A stretch of 64,000 nt of DNA from JBAXTE01 sp964653595 (GCA_964653595.1 CAZZHH010000009.1:15323-79322), one strand, 5' to 3'; positions 1 through 8,531 are shown, counted from the first letter of the stretch. Notes: generated from the sequence alone by a model not told the origin. Translations and numbers: made by a program.

Positions 1-783
1 TGTTCCTCACTTGCAGCGGGAGACAAACTAAAAGTATACAAAAAAAAATATGGATATTTCGCTTCCGACGAGCATACATTCATCAAGATTGTAGAACATC
101 TAGGCATGCAAAAAATGGGAGAAACCCCACTTTCATATTACCGACATCCTCTCTCCTTTTTGGTAGAAGCGGCAGATGATATTTGCTACAACATCATCGA
201 TATTGAAGATGCTCACCGATTAAAAATTCTAACGTTACAAGATATTAAAGATTTATTACTCCCACTATTAGGACATGACAGCGAAAATACGCTCCAACGG
301 ATGGAAAAACTCCTGGACGACAACGATAAAGTGTCTCTACTCAGAGCTAAGGTAATTAATATTCTCGTTCATAAATGCGCAGATACATTTTGGAAGAACC
401 ATGAAGCAATTATGAATGGCAAATTAAATAGTGATTTAAAAAGTTGTTTGGATCCTAAAACAAAAGACCAAATAAAAACAATTGAAACTCTATCTATTCA
501 AAAAATATACAACTACACTACAGTTGTCGAAAAAGAGATTGCAGGATACAAAATAATTGCAGGGTTATTAGAAGAGTTTATCCCTGCAATATTAGGCATT
601 GGAAAAAGCAAACATTACAACGAAAAATTAATCCAGCTGATCCCCATCCAGTATACGCCAATATCCAACGATACCTACTCCAAAATTATGTCGATATTGG
701 ATTATATTTCGGGCATGACAGATTTATATGCGGTTGAGCTTTATCGAAAAATTAAAGGAATTGCATTCCCAGAATTTAGCTAG
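1..783 (+). CDS. dgt: dGTP triphosphohydrolase, C-terminal part
   Basis: C-terminal part of a dGTPase, the cytoplasmic HD-superfamily enzyme that hydrolyses dGTP to deoxyguanosine and triphosphate. The frame is open from base 1, so the start codon and the catalytic HD region lie outside the window on the left; about 260 residues are visible. The run KYGYFASDE, then RHPLSFLVEAADDICY and DIEDAHRL, is characteristic of the second half of Dgt proteins. The stop is TAG at 781-783. The following helicase gene has its own promoter-like element, so the two are probably separate transcription units. The family call is confident; which phosphate esters it prefers cannot be told. Confidence 0.9.
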   Translation, partial: CSSLAAGDKLKVYKKKYGYFASDEHTFIKIVEHLGMQKMGETPLSYYRHPLSFLVEAADDICYNIIDIEDAHRLKILTLQDIKDLLLPLLGHDSENTLQRMEKLLDDNDKVSLLRAKVINILVHKCADTFWKNHEAIMNGKLNSDLKSCLDPKTKDQIKTIETLSIQKIYNYTTVVEKEIAGYKIIAGLLEEFIPAILGIGKSKHYNEKLIQLIPIQYTPISNDTYSKIMSILDYISGMTDLYAVELYRKIKGIAFPEFS

Positions 784-900
784 TAGGTCTTATGATTGTT
801 TTTTTGAGTTCTATTTTATTTTAAACAGGAAATTTAAAACGAGCATAAAATGTAAAATTAGCATTTCATCGTTTAGAAAGGTAAATATCCAATGGTGTAT

Positions 901-934
901 TTTGAGAAAAGTTAAAAAAAAATAGATATCTTTG
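901..934 (+). promoter_or_regulatory. Bacteroidota-type promoter before the helicase gene
   Basis: A TATCTTTG element at 927-934 matches the -7 consensus TAnnTTTG of Bacteroidota sigma-ABfr promoters, with a TTTG at 901-904 upstream (22-base spacer, slightly long). The start codon of the helicase follows at 956. Inferred from consensus only. Confidence 0.5.
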
Positions 935-955
935 TTCTACATTAACTAATAAACA

Positions 956-2197
956 ATGAATTTCAGCGAATTTAACTTTCACGAAAAGATATCAGAAGCA
1001 ATTTCGTACATGGGGTACAAATATGCTACCCCAGTTCAAGAACAATCCATTCCTGAAATAATGAAAGGCAATGATATCATTGCATGTGCACAAACGGGGA
1101 CAGGGAAAACAGCAGCTTACCTTTTACCGATTCTGGATAAAATGTCTACTACCGAAGTGAATGGTCTAAATACCCTAATCATCGTCCCTGTTCGCGAACT
1201 TGCAAAACAGATAGACCAACAGATTGAGGGATTCTCCTATTTTTTACCTATCAGTTCCATCTCTATTTACGGAGGTGGCGACGGCATGGACTGGGAGTAT
1301 GAAAAAAAGTCTCTGATGGGTGAGGCAAATATTGTGGTTGCAACTCCAGGTAGACTTATTGCTCATATTAATTTAGGTTATGTCAACTTTAGCAAAATCA
1401 AACATGTGGTTTTTGATGAAGCGGACAAAATGCTAGATATGGGCTTTTTCTTTGACATACAGAAGATCGTCTCATTCCTCCCTAAAGAGCGACAAACGCT
1501 GATGTTCAGCGCCACCATGCCACCAAAAATCCGCACTTTGGCAAAACACATCATGATCCACCCGAAAGAGATCACTATCGGACTGGCAAAACCGGCAACA
1601 GGTATCTCCCAATCGGTCTATTATGCCTTTGAAGCTCAGAAGCCAAAGTTGCTCAACCACATCATACAAGAGCGTCCGCAATACGACAGCATTCTGATAT
1701 TTACCTCTACCAAAAGTAAAGTGAATACCATTGTTCGCTCTATTCGCATGGTGGAAAAAAGCATAGATGCAGTATCCTCCGACTTGGAACAAGATGCACG
1801 CGAAGCTTCTCTGCAGAAGTTCACAGCCCGCCAAACCCGAATTTTGGTCGCTACGGATGTGCTGAGTCGCGGAATCGACATTAAGGACATTAATTTAGTG
1901 ATTAATTACGACTGCCCTCACGAAGCGGAATCGTATGTTCACCGCATTGGACGGACAGCACGTGCCGCCACCAAAGGAGAAGCCATTACCATGGTGAGTG
2001 ATAATGACATCCGCAAATTCAAATCGATAGAGCGCTTGATTGATGCCACTATCACCATCCAACCATTGCCAGAATCGTATGGAGAAGGGCCAAATCCGGA
2101 TGTGATTGAAAAAAAATCAAAAAAGAGTCCTTCAAATAATCGTAAGTTCAGAAAACCATTTCATAAATCGAAACCAAATGATAAAAAAGTGCAATAA
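956..2197 (+). CDS. DEAD-box ATP-dependent RNA helicase (RhlE type)
   Basis: ATP-dependent RNA helicase that remodels RNA duplexes in the cytoplasm, for example in ribosome assembly or RNA decay. All core motifs are visible in the 413 residues: Q motif around residues 25-31 (TPVQEQ), Walker A AQTGTGKT at 45-52, motif Ia PVREL near 78-82, DEAD at 154-157, SAT at 185-187, and motif VI HRIGRTAR at 329-336. After about residue 375 comes a basic, lysine-rich tail typical of RhlE-like proteins and probably used for non-specific RNA binding. There is no accessory DbpA-type domain, so a specific rRNA target cannot be inferred. It appears monocistronic. Confidence 0.95.
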   Translation: MNFSEFNFHEKISEAISYMGYKYATPVQEQSIPEIMKGNDIIACAQTGTGKTAAYLLPILDKMSTTEVNGLNTLIIVPVRELAKQIDQQIEGFSYFLPISSISIYGGGDGMDWEYEKKSLMGEANIVVATPGRLIAHINLGYVNFSKIKHVVFDEADKMLDMGFFFDIQKIVSFLPKERQTLMFSATMPPKIRTLAKHIMIHPKEITIGLAKPATGISQSVYYAFEAQKPKLLNHIIQERPQYDSILIFTSTKSKVNTIVRSIRMVEKSIDAVSSDLEQDAREASLQKFTARQTRILVATDVLSRGIDIKDINLVINYDCPHEAESYVHRIGRTARAATKGEAITMVSDNDIRKFKSIERLIDATITIQPLPESYGEGPNPDVIEKKSKKSPSNNRKFRKPFHKSKPNDKKVQ

Positions 2198-2589
2198 TCG
2201 GCACTTCTAATCATTGAGATTATCCATTTCATATAAAAAACATATCAAGGATATCACCCTGAGGCAGTAATTTTGCATTCAATTATTCATTATCAATAAA
2301 TTTACTGAATTCATGTTTAAATCCTTGTCACACTGTCCCGATAATTATCGGGATTATCGAAGTGCTTTTGCACATCACAAATTGTCCTTCCCTTCGGCTA
2401 GCCATTAGACTAAACTCCGGATGACAATTTTAAATACAGAAATTCGCAAACCCCTTGTTCCATTGTTTTTTGTGCAATATTTTTCAAGGGAATCACACTG
2501 TTTGACTTTTTTTTATAATCAAGCCAATTTATTACTAAATTTGCCAAATAAATATTGGAGGTTCAGTCATTAATTCAGTTGGTTTTGAT
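2198..2589. other. Intergenic region holding a dispersed palindromic repeat
   Basis: No gene is visible. The repeat at 2327-2428 is listed separately. An AT-rich stretch around 2530-2555 includes a TAAATTTG element at about 2535 that could serve as a -7 element for the GIY-YIG gene at 2590. Confidence 0.5.
2327..2428. repeat. Dispersed palindromic repeat (GTCAC-CTGAG-TCGAAG family), copy 1
   Basis: Member of a family whose arms read roughly GTCACnCTGAGnnnnTCGAAG, with the inverse arm CTTCGAnnnnCTCAGnATGACA. This copy opens with GTCACACTG, contains the perfect palindrome CCCGATAATTATCGGG at 2337-2352, then TCGAAGTG, and closes with a degenerate inverse arm ending in GGATGACAA. Related copies lie at 2981-3156, 6280-6340, 6499-6566 and 26330-26400. 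Such repeats are frequent in intergenic DNA of many Bacteroidota. Confidence 0.7.
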
Positions 2590-2859
2590 ATGTTGTATTA
2601 TGTTTATATTATAAAGTGTTCAGACCAATCATATTATACTGGGATAACAAATAATCTTGACAAAAGGGTTTCAGAACATCAAGAGGGACATCATATTGAT
2701 TCATACACCTATTCCAGAAGACCAATTGATTTAGTCTTCTATTCCGAATTTACTGACCCAAATGATGCCATTGAAATTGAAAAAAGAATTAAAGGATGGT
2801 CTAGAAAAAAAAAGGAAGCTCTAATTAATGGGGATTACGAAACATTAGTCTATTTATAA
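2590..2859 (+). CDS. GIY-YIG nuclease family protein
   Basis: Small 89-residue protein consisting of a single GIY-YIG domain, the fold of the N-terminal nuclease of UvrC and of some homing endonucleases. The variant signature VYIIKC...YYTGITNN is at residues 5-22, followed by LDKRVSEHQEG with the expected Arg and His; a Glu near residue 64 (AIEIEKRIKGW) fits the metal-binding position. Biological function is not established for most stand-alone members of this YhbQ/URI-like group. The gene lies alone between two clusters of palindromic repeats, a placement that could mean co-mobilisation or repeat processing, but that is inference. Confidence 0.88.
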   Translation: MLYYVYIIKCSDQSYYTGITNNLDKRVSEHQEGHHIDSYTYSRRPIDLVFYSEFTDPNDAIEIEKRIKGWSRKKKEALINGDYETLVYL

Positions 2860-2980
2860 AATTTGAAGAATTCACTCAAGAAAATTAATGAAGAAAATAA
2901 TTAAAAACAAACATCAATGACATATTAAATCATATCCACGTTGTCTTTGCATTTGTCGGTATTTTAAATATTCTACCAAT

Positions 2981-3156
2981 AATGCTTCGATTAACTCAGC
3001 ATGACAGTCTTATATTTCAAGTTGTAAGCCATTATTTAAAACTCAATTAAAAATAATAAAAGGGAAAATCAATATTCTATTCAATGTCACCCTGAGTTTA
3101 TCGAAGGGCATATAAAAAACCCAGACTGTAATACTACAATAAACTCAGGATGACCG
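2981..3156. repeat. Dispersed palindromic repeat family, copies 2 and 3
   Basis: A half element at 2981-3007 (GCTTCGATTAACTCAGCATG then ACAG) and a complete pair at 3085-3156, where GTCACCCTGAGTTTATCGAAGG is answered 30 bases later by AAACTCAGGATGACC in inverse orientation. They fill the 358-base gap between the GIY-YIG gene and the Lnb-like gene; nothing else is seen in that gap. Confidence 0.7.
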
Positions 3157-3217
3157 ATTTATGATTCTAATAATCAAATAATTATTATTTATCACACACA
3201 CATATTACAATAAAAAA

Positions 3218-4366
3218 ATGAATAAACTATACTACAAAATAACAACATTTATAATCCTCTTTGCACTCATTATTCCAATAACCTCAGCTCAAAGTGATTC
3301 TAAAATCAGTCTTTATACCTGTGGAAGTGGGAATGAACTTTATTCCGCATTTGGCCATACAGCCCTAAGGGTTGTTTCTCTTTCGGATTCAACCGATATT
3401 ATTTACAACTTTGGAATTTTTGACTTTAACGATCCCGATTTCTATCCCAAATTTATGAACGGCATTATGCGTTATATGCTGGGCACCCAACATACAGAAG
3501 ATTTTCTGAGGGATTATATTGAAGAACAGCGATGGGTAGTAGAGCAACAAATTAACCTCCCCGACTCCACCCGAATTGCATTGGTAGAATGGTTAAAATT
3601 CACTAGAAAACCAGAAAACAGATTTTATTATTACGACTTCTTACGCAACAATTGCTCCTCTAAATTCCGAGATATCATCATGATAATGCAATACCACCAT
3701 ATTAAATTCAACAATGCTTACCTCAACAAAACTCATCGCAATTTAATTGCTGAATGTTTACAAGAGAACAAATGGGCGAATTTCGGCATAAACATCCTTC
3801 TCAGCAAACTTATTGACGAAAAAGTGACCAATTTCGACGAAATGTTTCTCCCAGATTATCTTTCAAAATATGGACAAAAAGCTACCATTAACGGAGTACC
3901 ACTCCTTGGTGAACCGGTTCTAGTAAACCAAGTACCAATAACTTATCCTACCTGGCATTTTTCGTTCACCGATCCAATCATGATGATGCTTTATCTGCTG
4001 ATAATATCGTTGATATACCGCAAAAACTGGATGAGAAATACATTTTTCATCCTACTTGGAATCCTTGGAACTATCTTGCTTTTTATGTGGTTTGGCACCG
4101 AGCAGACCTATGTAAAATACAACTTTAACATTTTGTGGCTCAGTCCTCTCTACCTGATATTGGTCCCGTTTTTGGCTCTAAAAAAACATCTCATTTCATT
4201 CTGGTTGCTGGTTGCCATCCTGCTTTGTCAACTAATCGTCATTATCGCTTGGATCTTCGGCATTCAAGGCTACGATTTCGCCTTTTTCCCAATTATGATG
4301 ATGTTGCTGGTGTATGAGGTGAGGGAATGGTTGCGTTTGAAAAAATTGATATCATCAATAATCTGA
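3218..4366 (+). CDS. lnb: Lnb-like lipoprotein N-acyltransferase / DUF4105 membrane protein
   Basis: 382-residue inner-membrane protein. A signal peptide or first helix (residues 1-25, ending SAQ) is followed by a DUF4105 domain at about 30-230, with conserved FGHTALRV (His near 48) and FLRNNCSS (Cys near 148); a His/Cys pair of this kind fits a papain/NlpC-like acyltransferase or hydrolase. The last 130 residues contain about five hydrophobic helices. From memory, DUF4105 proteins are called the Lnb periplasmic domain and a Bacteroides member was reported to N-acylate lipoproteins; assigning that activity here is inference from family. It stands alone between repeat-rich intergenic regions. 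Confidence 0.75.
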   Translation: MNKLYYKITTFIILFALIIPITSAQSDSKISLYTCGSGNELYSAFGHTALRVVSLSDSTDIIYNFGIFDFNDPDFYPKFMNGIMRYMLGTQHTEDFLRDYIEEQRWVVEQQINLPDSTRIALVEWLKFTRKPENRFYYYDFLRNNCSSKFRDIIMIMQYHHIKFNNAYLNKTHRNLIAECLQENKWANFGINILLSKLIDEKVTNFDEMFLPDYLSKYGQKATINGVPLLGEPVLVNQVPITYPTWHFSFTDPIMMMLYLLIISLIYRKNWMRNTFFILLGILGTILLFMWFGTEQTYVKYNFNILWLSPLYLILVPFLALKKHLISFWLLVAILLCQLIVIIAWIFGIQGYDFAFFPIMMMLLVYEVREWLRLKKLISSII

Positions 4367-4611
4367 GATGTCGCAGCTACGCTGCTTGTTTTCAATAATC
4401 GATTCTCTTTCTACAAAGATGGCGCAACTACGTTGCTTTTATTAAAAACAAAACACCTTTATTCAATGTAAATCCGAACCGGATAAAGGGGCGTTAGCCC
4501 CGACATCTTTGTAGAAAATAAAACCCCAGATAAGCAGAGGGGCGTAGCCCCGACATCTTTGTAATAAAATCAAGATAGAATTCAATATAGGGGGCGTTAG
4601 CCCTGACATCT
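4366..4611. repeat. Cluster of five REP-like palindromic units
   Basis: Five units built on GGGGCGTTAGCCCCGACATC followed by TTTGTA. Three complete or near-complete units face one way (4487-4514, 4538-4563, 4589-4611); two diverged units face the other way (4366-4386, GATGTCGCAGCTACGCTGC; 4411-4440, CTACAAAGATGGCGCAACTA). The GC-rich core GGGGC...GCCCC forms a small hairpin. The cluster begins right at the stop codon of the Lnb-like gene, so it may also end its transcript. Confidence 0.75.
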
Positions 4612-4712
4612 AAAAAAATTAATCGGCCAATTTGGGATCTTTTCAAACTTCGGCTCCCGTGAATGTTTATCACATAATAACAAGAAGGCAAATATGCCAA
4701 TCTTGGAAAGAA

Positions 4713-4733
4713 ACACGCGTTGCAAACGCGTGT
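4713..4733. repeat. Short perfect GC-rich hairpin
   Basis: Nine-base perfect arms ACACGCGTT (4713-4721) and AACGCGTGT (4725-4733) with a three-base loop, in the repeat-rich gap between the Lnb-like gene and serC. No U-tract follows, so it is not an obvious terminator. Confidence 0.6.
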
Positions 4734-4777
4734 GCGCCCTTGTCAGCGCGCATGATGAGTTTTTAGCTTTCAGCCCA

Positions 4778-5040
4778 TTATCTTTCTTTCCCATTTCCTA
4801 TCTCAATGGCTATCACTGCTATCTTAATTTTCAAATCTTCAAATCGATTCATCATCAAATTGATTTCGCGTGAGGGATAGCAGCGGATGGCCCGCAGGAG
4901 CTCAGCGACGAGGACTTGGAATGGATAGCCTGACCTCGCCTTAGAAGTGGGGATAGGGATCAGATGACTTGAAGTCATCAGATCACTAAAAGTATAACGA
5001 GGCGAGGGCACGCCCATTAATATATCGCTGAAAAAATAGA
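4778..5040 (-). pseudogene. Possible remnant of an S23/four-helix-bundle cassette
   Basis: On the minus strand a short frame starting near 4855 reads MNRFEDLKI and then IAVIAIEIG before stopping at 4778. NRFEDLKI resembles the N-terminus of four-helix-bundle (23S rRNA intervening-sequence, S23) proteins such as those at 16001 and 31649, but only about 25 residues remain. Upstream on the same strand (about 4856-5020) is a GC-rich segment with GGGCGTGCCCTCGCC, unlike its surroundings. I read the whole as a decayed cassette; support is weak. Confidence 0.3.
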
Positions 5041-5096
5041 TCGTGTTCACAATCGAAAAATTGAGTAAAAATTATTCACTAAAAATCATTAAATAT

Positions 5097-5128
5097 TGTT
5101 TTTAGCATTAGATAAAGTTATATATTTG
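5097..5128 (+). promoter_or_regulatory. Promoter of serC
   Basis: TATATTTG at 5121-5128 is an exact TAnnTTTG -7 element; a TTG-containing stretch near 5097 lies about 21 bases upstream. The serC start codon follows at 5161. Confidence 0.6.
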
Positions 5129-5160
5129 CCAAAGAAATAAACAAAAAAATACATATAAAT

Positions 5161-6234
5161 ATGAAAAAGGTACATAATTTTAATGCAGGACCTTGTGTCC
5201 TTCCTAGAGAAGCTGTTGCCGCTTCAATCGAAGCCCTCCACGATTTCGCCGGAACCGGTATGTCTGTTATTGAAGTTTCCCACCGTTCGAAAGAGTGGGA
5301 AGCTGTGATGGCTGAGTGCACTGCTTTATGGAGAGAACTGTTGGACATTCCTGAAGAGTATGACGTATTGTTCTTAGGCGGTGGCGCCAGTCTGCAATTC
5401 CTTATGGTTGCTATGAACCTATTGGAGAAAAAAGCAGCCTATTTGGAAACTGGCGTTTGGGCTAAAAAAGCGTTGAAAGAAGCCAAAGGTTTTGGCGAAG
5501 TGGTTTGTGTTGCTTCATCGGCAGACAAAACATATAACTATATTCCTAAAGGTTATACTGTTCCTGCGGATGCAGATTATTTCCACATTACTACCAACAA
5601 CACCATCTACGGAACAGAAATCCGCACCGATATGGATTGCCCTGTTACGTTGGTTGCCGATATGTCGTCCGACATTCTTAGCCGTCCGGTAGATGTACGC
5701 AAATATGGAATGATATACGGTGGTGCTCAAAAGAACGTTGGTCCTGCTGGGGTAACCTTCGTGATCGTAAGAAAAGACATCCTTGGAAAAGTGAGCCGTT
5801 ATTTGCCTACTATGTTGGATTACAGAACTCACGCTGGTGAAGGTTCAATGTTCAACACACCTCCTGTATTTCCAATTTATGTGATGACTCAAACGTTGAA
5901 ATGGCTTAAAAAATTAGGTGGCTTGAAAGCAATCCAAAAAATTAATGAGGAAAAAGCGGCGCTGCTTTACAACGAAATTGACCGCAACTCTATGTTTGTT
6001 GGGACTGCAGCTAAAGAAGACCGTTCATTAATGAACATCTGCTTTGTAATGAGCGATCAATACAAAGAAAAAGAAGCGGACTTCATGGCATTTGCAAAAG
6101 AACGCAACATGATTGGTATCAAAGGACACCGCTCAGTTGGTGGATTCCGCGCTTCCACATACAATGCTTGCCCAATTGAAAGCGTTCAGGCGTTGGTGGA
6201 TTGTATGAAGGAGTTTGAACAATTAAATAAATAA
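5161..6234 (+). CDS. serC: Phosphoserine aminotransferase
   Basis: Converts 3-phosphohydroxypyruvate and glutamate to O-phosphoserine and 2-oxoglutarate, the second step of serine synthesis; the same enzyme type serves pyridoxal phosphate synthesis. The 357-residue protein has the normal length and the class-V aminotransferase fold. It starts with the typical NFNAGPCVLP, carries GGGASLQF for phosphate binding (residues 73-80), and has the PLP lysine K191 in GGAQKNVGPAG. HRSKEW at 41-46 also fits the family. A hairpin terminator follows at 6407 and serA comes 420 bases downstream, so the two may be transcribed separately or by partial read-through. Confidence 0.97.
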   Translation: MKKVHNFNAGPCVLPREAVAASIEALHDFAGTGMSVIEVSHRSKEWEAVMAECTALWRELLDIPEEYDVLFLGGGASLQFLMVAMNLLEKKAAYLETGVWAKKALKEAKGFGEVVCVASSADKTYNYIPKGYTVPADADYFHITTNNTIYGTEIRTDMDCPVTLVADMSSDILSRPVDVRKYGMIYGGAQKNVGPAGVTFVIVRKDILGKVSRYLPTMLDYRTHAGEGSMFNTPPVFPIYVMTQTLKWLKKLGGLKAIQKINEEKAALLYNEIDRNSMFVGTAAKEDRSLMNICFVMSDQYKEKEADFMAFAKERNMIGIKGHRSVGGFRASTYNACPIESVQALVDCMKEFEQLNK

Positions 6235-6279
6235 TTTTGATTGCAAAATATTGCCAATCTTGTCGTTCTTTCTCAAATA

Positions 6280-6340
6280 ATGCTTCGATAAACTACCAAT
6301 GACACTATTAAAGTTGTCACATTGAGTTAATCGAAATGTA
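6280..6340. repeat. Dispersed palindromic repeat family, copy 4
   Basis: Degenerate pair: TGCTTCGATAAACTACCAATGACA followed by inverse arm GTCACATTGAGTTAATCGAAAT. Same family as 2327-2428. It lies just after serC. Confidence 0.55.
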
Positions 6341-6406
6341 ATGAAAAAGAAAATTTTCAAGACATTGGTAATATTTTATCAATCAAACTGTTACAAGAAT
6401 ATAATT

Positions 6407-6440
6407 AAGGAGAAGTTGAAAAAACCAGCTTCTCCTTTTT
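6407..6440 (+). terminator. Terminator after serC
   Basis: Arms AAGGAGAAG (6407-6415) and CTTCTCCTT (6429-6437) with a loop of 13 bases and a T-run up to 6440. Position fits the end of the serC transcript. Confidence 0.7.
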
Positions 6441-6498
6441 ATCAAGAAAAAGAACACTAAATGGATTTCAAACATTAAACTATCATGAATTTAAGTTT

Positions 6499-6566
6499 GT
6501 CACACTGAGCCTGTCGAAGTGTGCTTGCACTATCCTCTCTATCCTTCGACAAGCTCAGGATGACAG
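6499..6566. repeat. Dispersed palindromic repeat family, copy 5
   Basis: The best-preserved copy: GTCACACTGAGCCTGTCGAAG, a short spacer, then CCTTCGACAAGCTCAGGATG and ACAG. The two arms could fold into a long hairpin between serC and serA. Confidence 0.75.
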
Positions 6567-6654
6567 GAGCTGAAATTCCTGATATCTCCAAAAATTGACT
6601 CACATTTTTTAAACGTTCACAAATAGAAATTATAAACAATAAAAATAGAACACA

Positions 6655-7578
6655 ATGACAAAAGTATTAGTAGCTACAGACAAACCTTTTGCTAAGGTTG
6701 CTGTTGACGGAATCAGAAACGTGGTTGAAACCGCCGGTTTCGAATTGGTATTGTTGGAAAAATACACCTCACAAGATGAGTTTAAAACCGCTGTTGCCGA
6801 TGTGGACGCAGTAATCATCCGTTCGGATATCGCCTCTAAAGAGATCATCGAAGCGGGTAAAAACCTGAAAATCGTGGTTCGTGCCGGCGCTGGTTACGAC
6901 AACATCGACCTTCAGGCTTGTACCGATAAAGGCGTGGTAGCCATGAACACTCCGGGACAAAACTCAAATGCAGTGGCCGAACTGGCACTGGGCATGATGG
7001 TGATGGCCGCACGTAACAACTACGACGGCACTTCGGGCACCGAACTTTGCTGCAAAAAATTGGGCATCCATGCTTATGGAAACGTTGGTCGCCTGGTGGC
7101 TAAAATCGCCAAAGGTTTTGGAATGGAAGTGTATGCATATGATGCTTTCGTAGCTGCAGACAAAATCAAAGCGGACGGTGTAACGCCATTGAATTCGGTG
7201 GAAGAGCTTTACAGCACCTGCCAATATGTTTCATTACACATTCCTGCAACGGCTGAGACCAAAAAATCGATCAACTTCGACCTGTTGTCAAAAATGCCAA
7301 AAGGCGCCACATTGATAAACACCGCCCGCGCAGAAGTAATTAACGAAGAAGAATTGGCTAAAATCATGGTTGAACGCCCAGATTTCAAATACTATTCGGA
7401 CATCGAGCCAAAAGACAAAACATTGTTCAGCGACGATTATAAAAACAGATTTTTCTTCACCCCAAAGAAAATGGGTGCGCAAACTTCCGAGGCGAACATC
7501 AACGCAGGCATTGCCGCCGCCAACCAAATCGTGGATTTTATTAAAAACGGGAACAAACAATTCCAGGTAAACAAATAG
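6655..7578 (+). CDS. serA: D-3-phosphoglycerate dehydrogenase-like protein
   Basis: Predicted to oxidise 3-phosphoglycerate to 3-phosphohydroxypyruvate with NAD, the first step of serine synthesis; its place after serC supports this. The 307-residue protein has substrate and NAD domains but no C-terminal ACT domain, so serine feedback through ACT is not expected. Seen: RAGAGYDNID (77-86), NAD-loop AYGNVG (140-145), NTARAEVINEEEL with catalytic Arg225, and acidic E251 in the position of the catalytic Glu. Two departures stand out: the first glycine of GxGxxG is Ala140, and the usual TPHIGA is TPKKMGA, so the catalytic His position is Lys271. This may be a Bacteroidota variant of the family. 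Confidence 0.85.
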   Translation: MTKVLVATDKPFAKVAVDGIRNVVETAGFELVLLEKYTSQDEFKTAVADVDAVIIRSDIASKEIIEAGKNLKIVVRAGAGYDNIDLQACTDKGVVAMNTPGQNSNAVAELALGMMVMAARNNYDGTSGTELCCKKLGIHAYGNVGRLVAKIAKGFGMEVYAYDAFVAADKIKADGVTPLNSVEELYSTCQYVSLHIPATAETKKSINFDLLSKMPKGATLINTARAEVINEEELAKIMVERPDFKYYSDIEPKDKTLFSDDYKNRFFFTPKKMGAQTSEANINAGIAAANQIVDFIKNGNKQFQVNK

Positions 7579-7745
7579 TGCTTGCAAGAAAACGCCAACT
7601 TCTTCGTTATTTTTGTAACGAATTTAGATCATTTACCTCAGTAAACTCGCTAAATTCGTTCCTGCAAAAGCCTCGAATTTGACGTTTTCTTATCAATCAC
7701 TATGTTTTCATACAGAAATCAAATAGGATTATTTAGGATAAGAAT

Positions 7746-7784
7746 TAGAGGCGAGCATCTTTGGGATGTTCGCCTCTTTTTTTT
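7746..7784 (+). terminator. Strong terminator after serA
   Basis: Arms GAGGCGAGCATC and GATGTTCGCCTC with loop TTTGG and eight T residues ending at 7784. It lies 170 bases after the serA stop. Confidence 0.8.
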
Positions 7785-7851
7785 GTATTTGGAGGATTTA
7801 GGTTTTGCGAAAAAAAATATTTGCGCCTCCGGAACCCTTTACGCTATAAAA

Positions 7852-8055
7852 TGTTAATGTCCTACGGACAATGGTTGGTGTATGTTATTTTTTCTATTGT
7901 TAATAAAGTCCTACGGACTATAATAACTTGACACTGGAAATATTACAACTTAAATCCTATTGTATTTTTATCCGTAGGACATTAATATTAATAAAAAAAC
8001 AAGAACTCAAGAAACATTTTCCACGTAGTGGATATACCGTCCACCGGCATCAAAC
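7852..8055. repeat. Left REP-like repeat of the RAYT unit
   Basis: Contains perfect 15-base inverted arms TTAATGTCCTACGGA (7854-7868) and TCCGTAGGACATTAA (7971-7985), an inner palindrome AGTCCTACGGACT near 7907-7919, and CCACGTAGTGG near 8021-8031. Most of it matches the right copy at 8532-8737 in the same orientation. Confidence 0.8.
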
Positions 8056-8517
8056 ATCCTCTATGGGTTTGAAAATATATCGCTCATCATAATCAACTCC
8101 ATAATCTTTCAAAAATTTCAAATACTCTTCTCTGAAACTATTTTTTTTATGATGCTCTTCCTGACTTTCAATATATTTTATTTTCTGTGGCAACTGAGAA
8201 TATCCCAACGAAAATGCGCCAAAACCCTCTTGCCATGAAAAATGCTCCATCGTCAGCTTATTGTTGTTAATCCACAGAGAGGAACTTCGTTTTAAATGAA
8301 ACATCAAATCAGATGGAGACTGTTTCGGACTCATGCTTATTAAAATATGGATATGATCACTCACTCCATTGATGATGTATAATTTGTGGCCTTGTTGATC
8401 AATGATTCCGCTAATATATTTATACAAATCATTTTGCCATTTTTTACTAATCAAACTCCTCCGATTTTGAACAGCAAAAATATAATGAATGTACAATTGG
8501 GTGTATGTGTTAGCCAT
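8050..8517 (-). CDS. REP-associated tyrosine transposase (Y1/HUH, IS200-like)
   Basis: 155-residue Y1 transposase of the HUH superfamily, which nicks single-stranded DNA at hairpins through a 5'-phosphotyrosine. The HUH motif is visible as DHIHILI (His55 and His57), and the likely catalytic tyrosine is Y115 in KIKYIESQ. WQEGFGAFS at 95-103 is typical of this group. There is no accompanying TnpB/IscB gene. The flanking palindromic repeats and single-gene layout favour a RAYT, which mobilises REP sequences, over a complete IS200 element. The gene looks intact. Confidence 0.88.
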   Translation of the reverse strand: MANTYTQLYIHYIFAVQNRRSLISKKWQNDLYKYISGIIDQQGHKLYIINGVSDHIHILISMSPKQSPSDLMFHLKRSSSLWINNNKLTMEHFSWQEGFGAFSLGYSQLPQKIKYIESQEEHHKKNSFREEYLKFLKDYGVDYDERYIFKPIEDV

Positions 8518-8531
8518 GTTTTTTTCTTATT

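Noticed and set aside
4713..4733. tRNA or structured RNA in the GC-rich part of 4.7-5.0 kb
   Set aside because: No T-loop (GTTCGAATC-like) or acceptor pairing could be found; only a single short hairpin is present.
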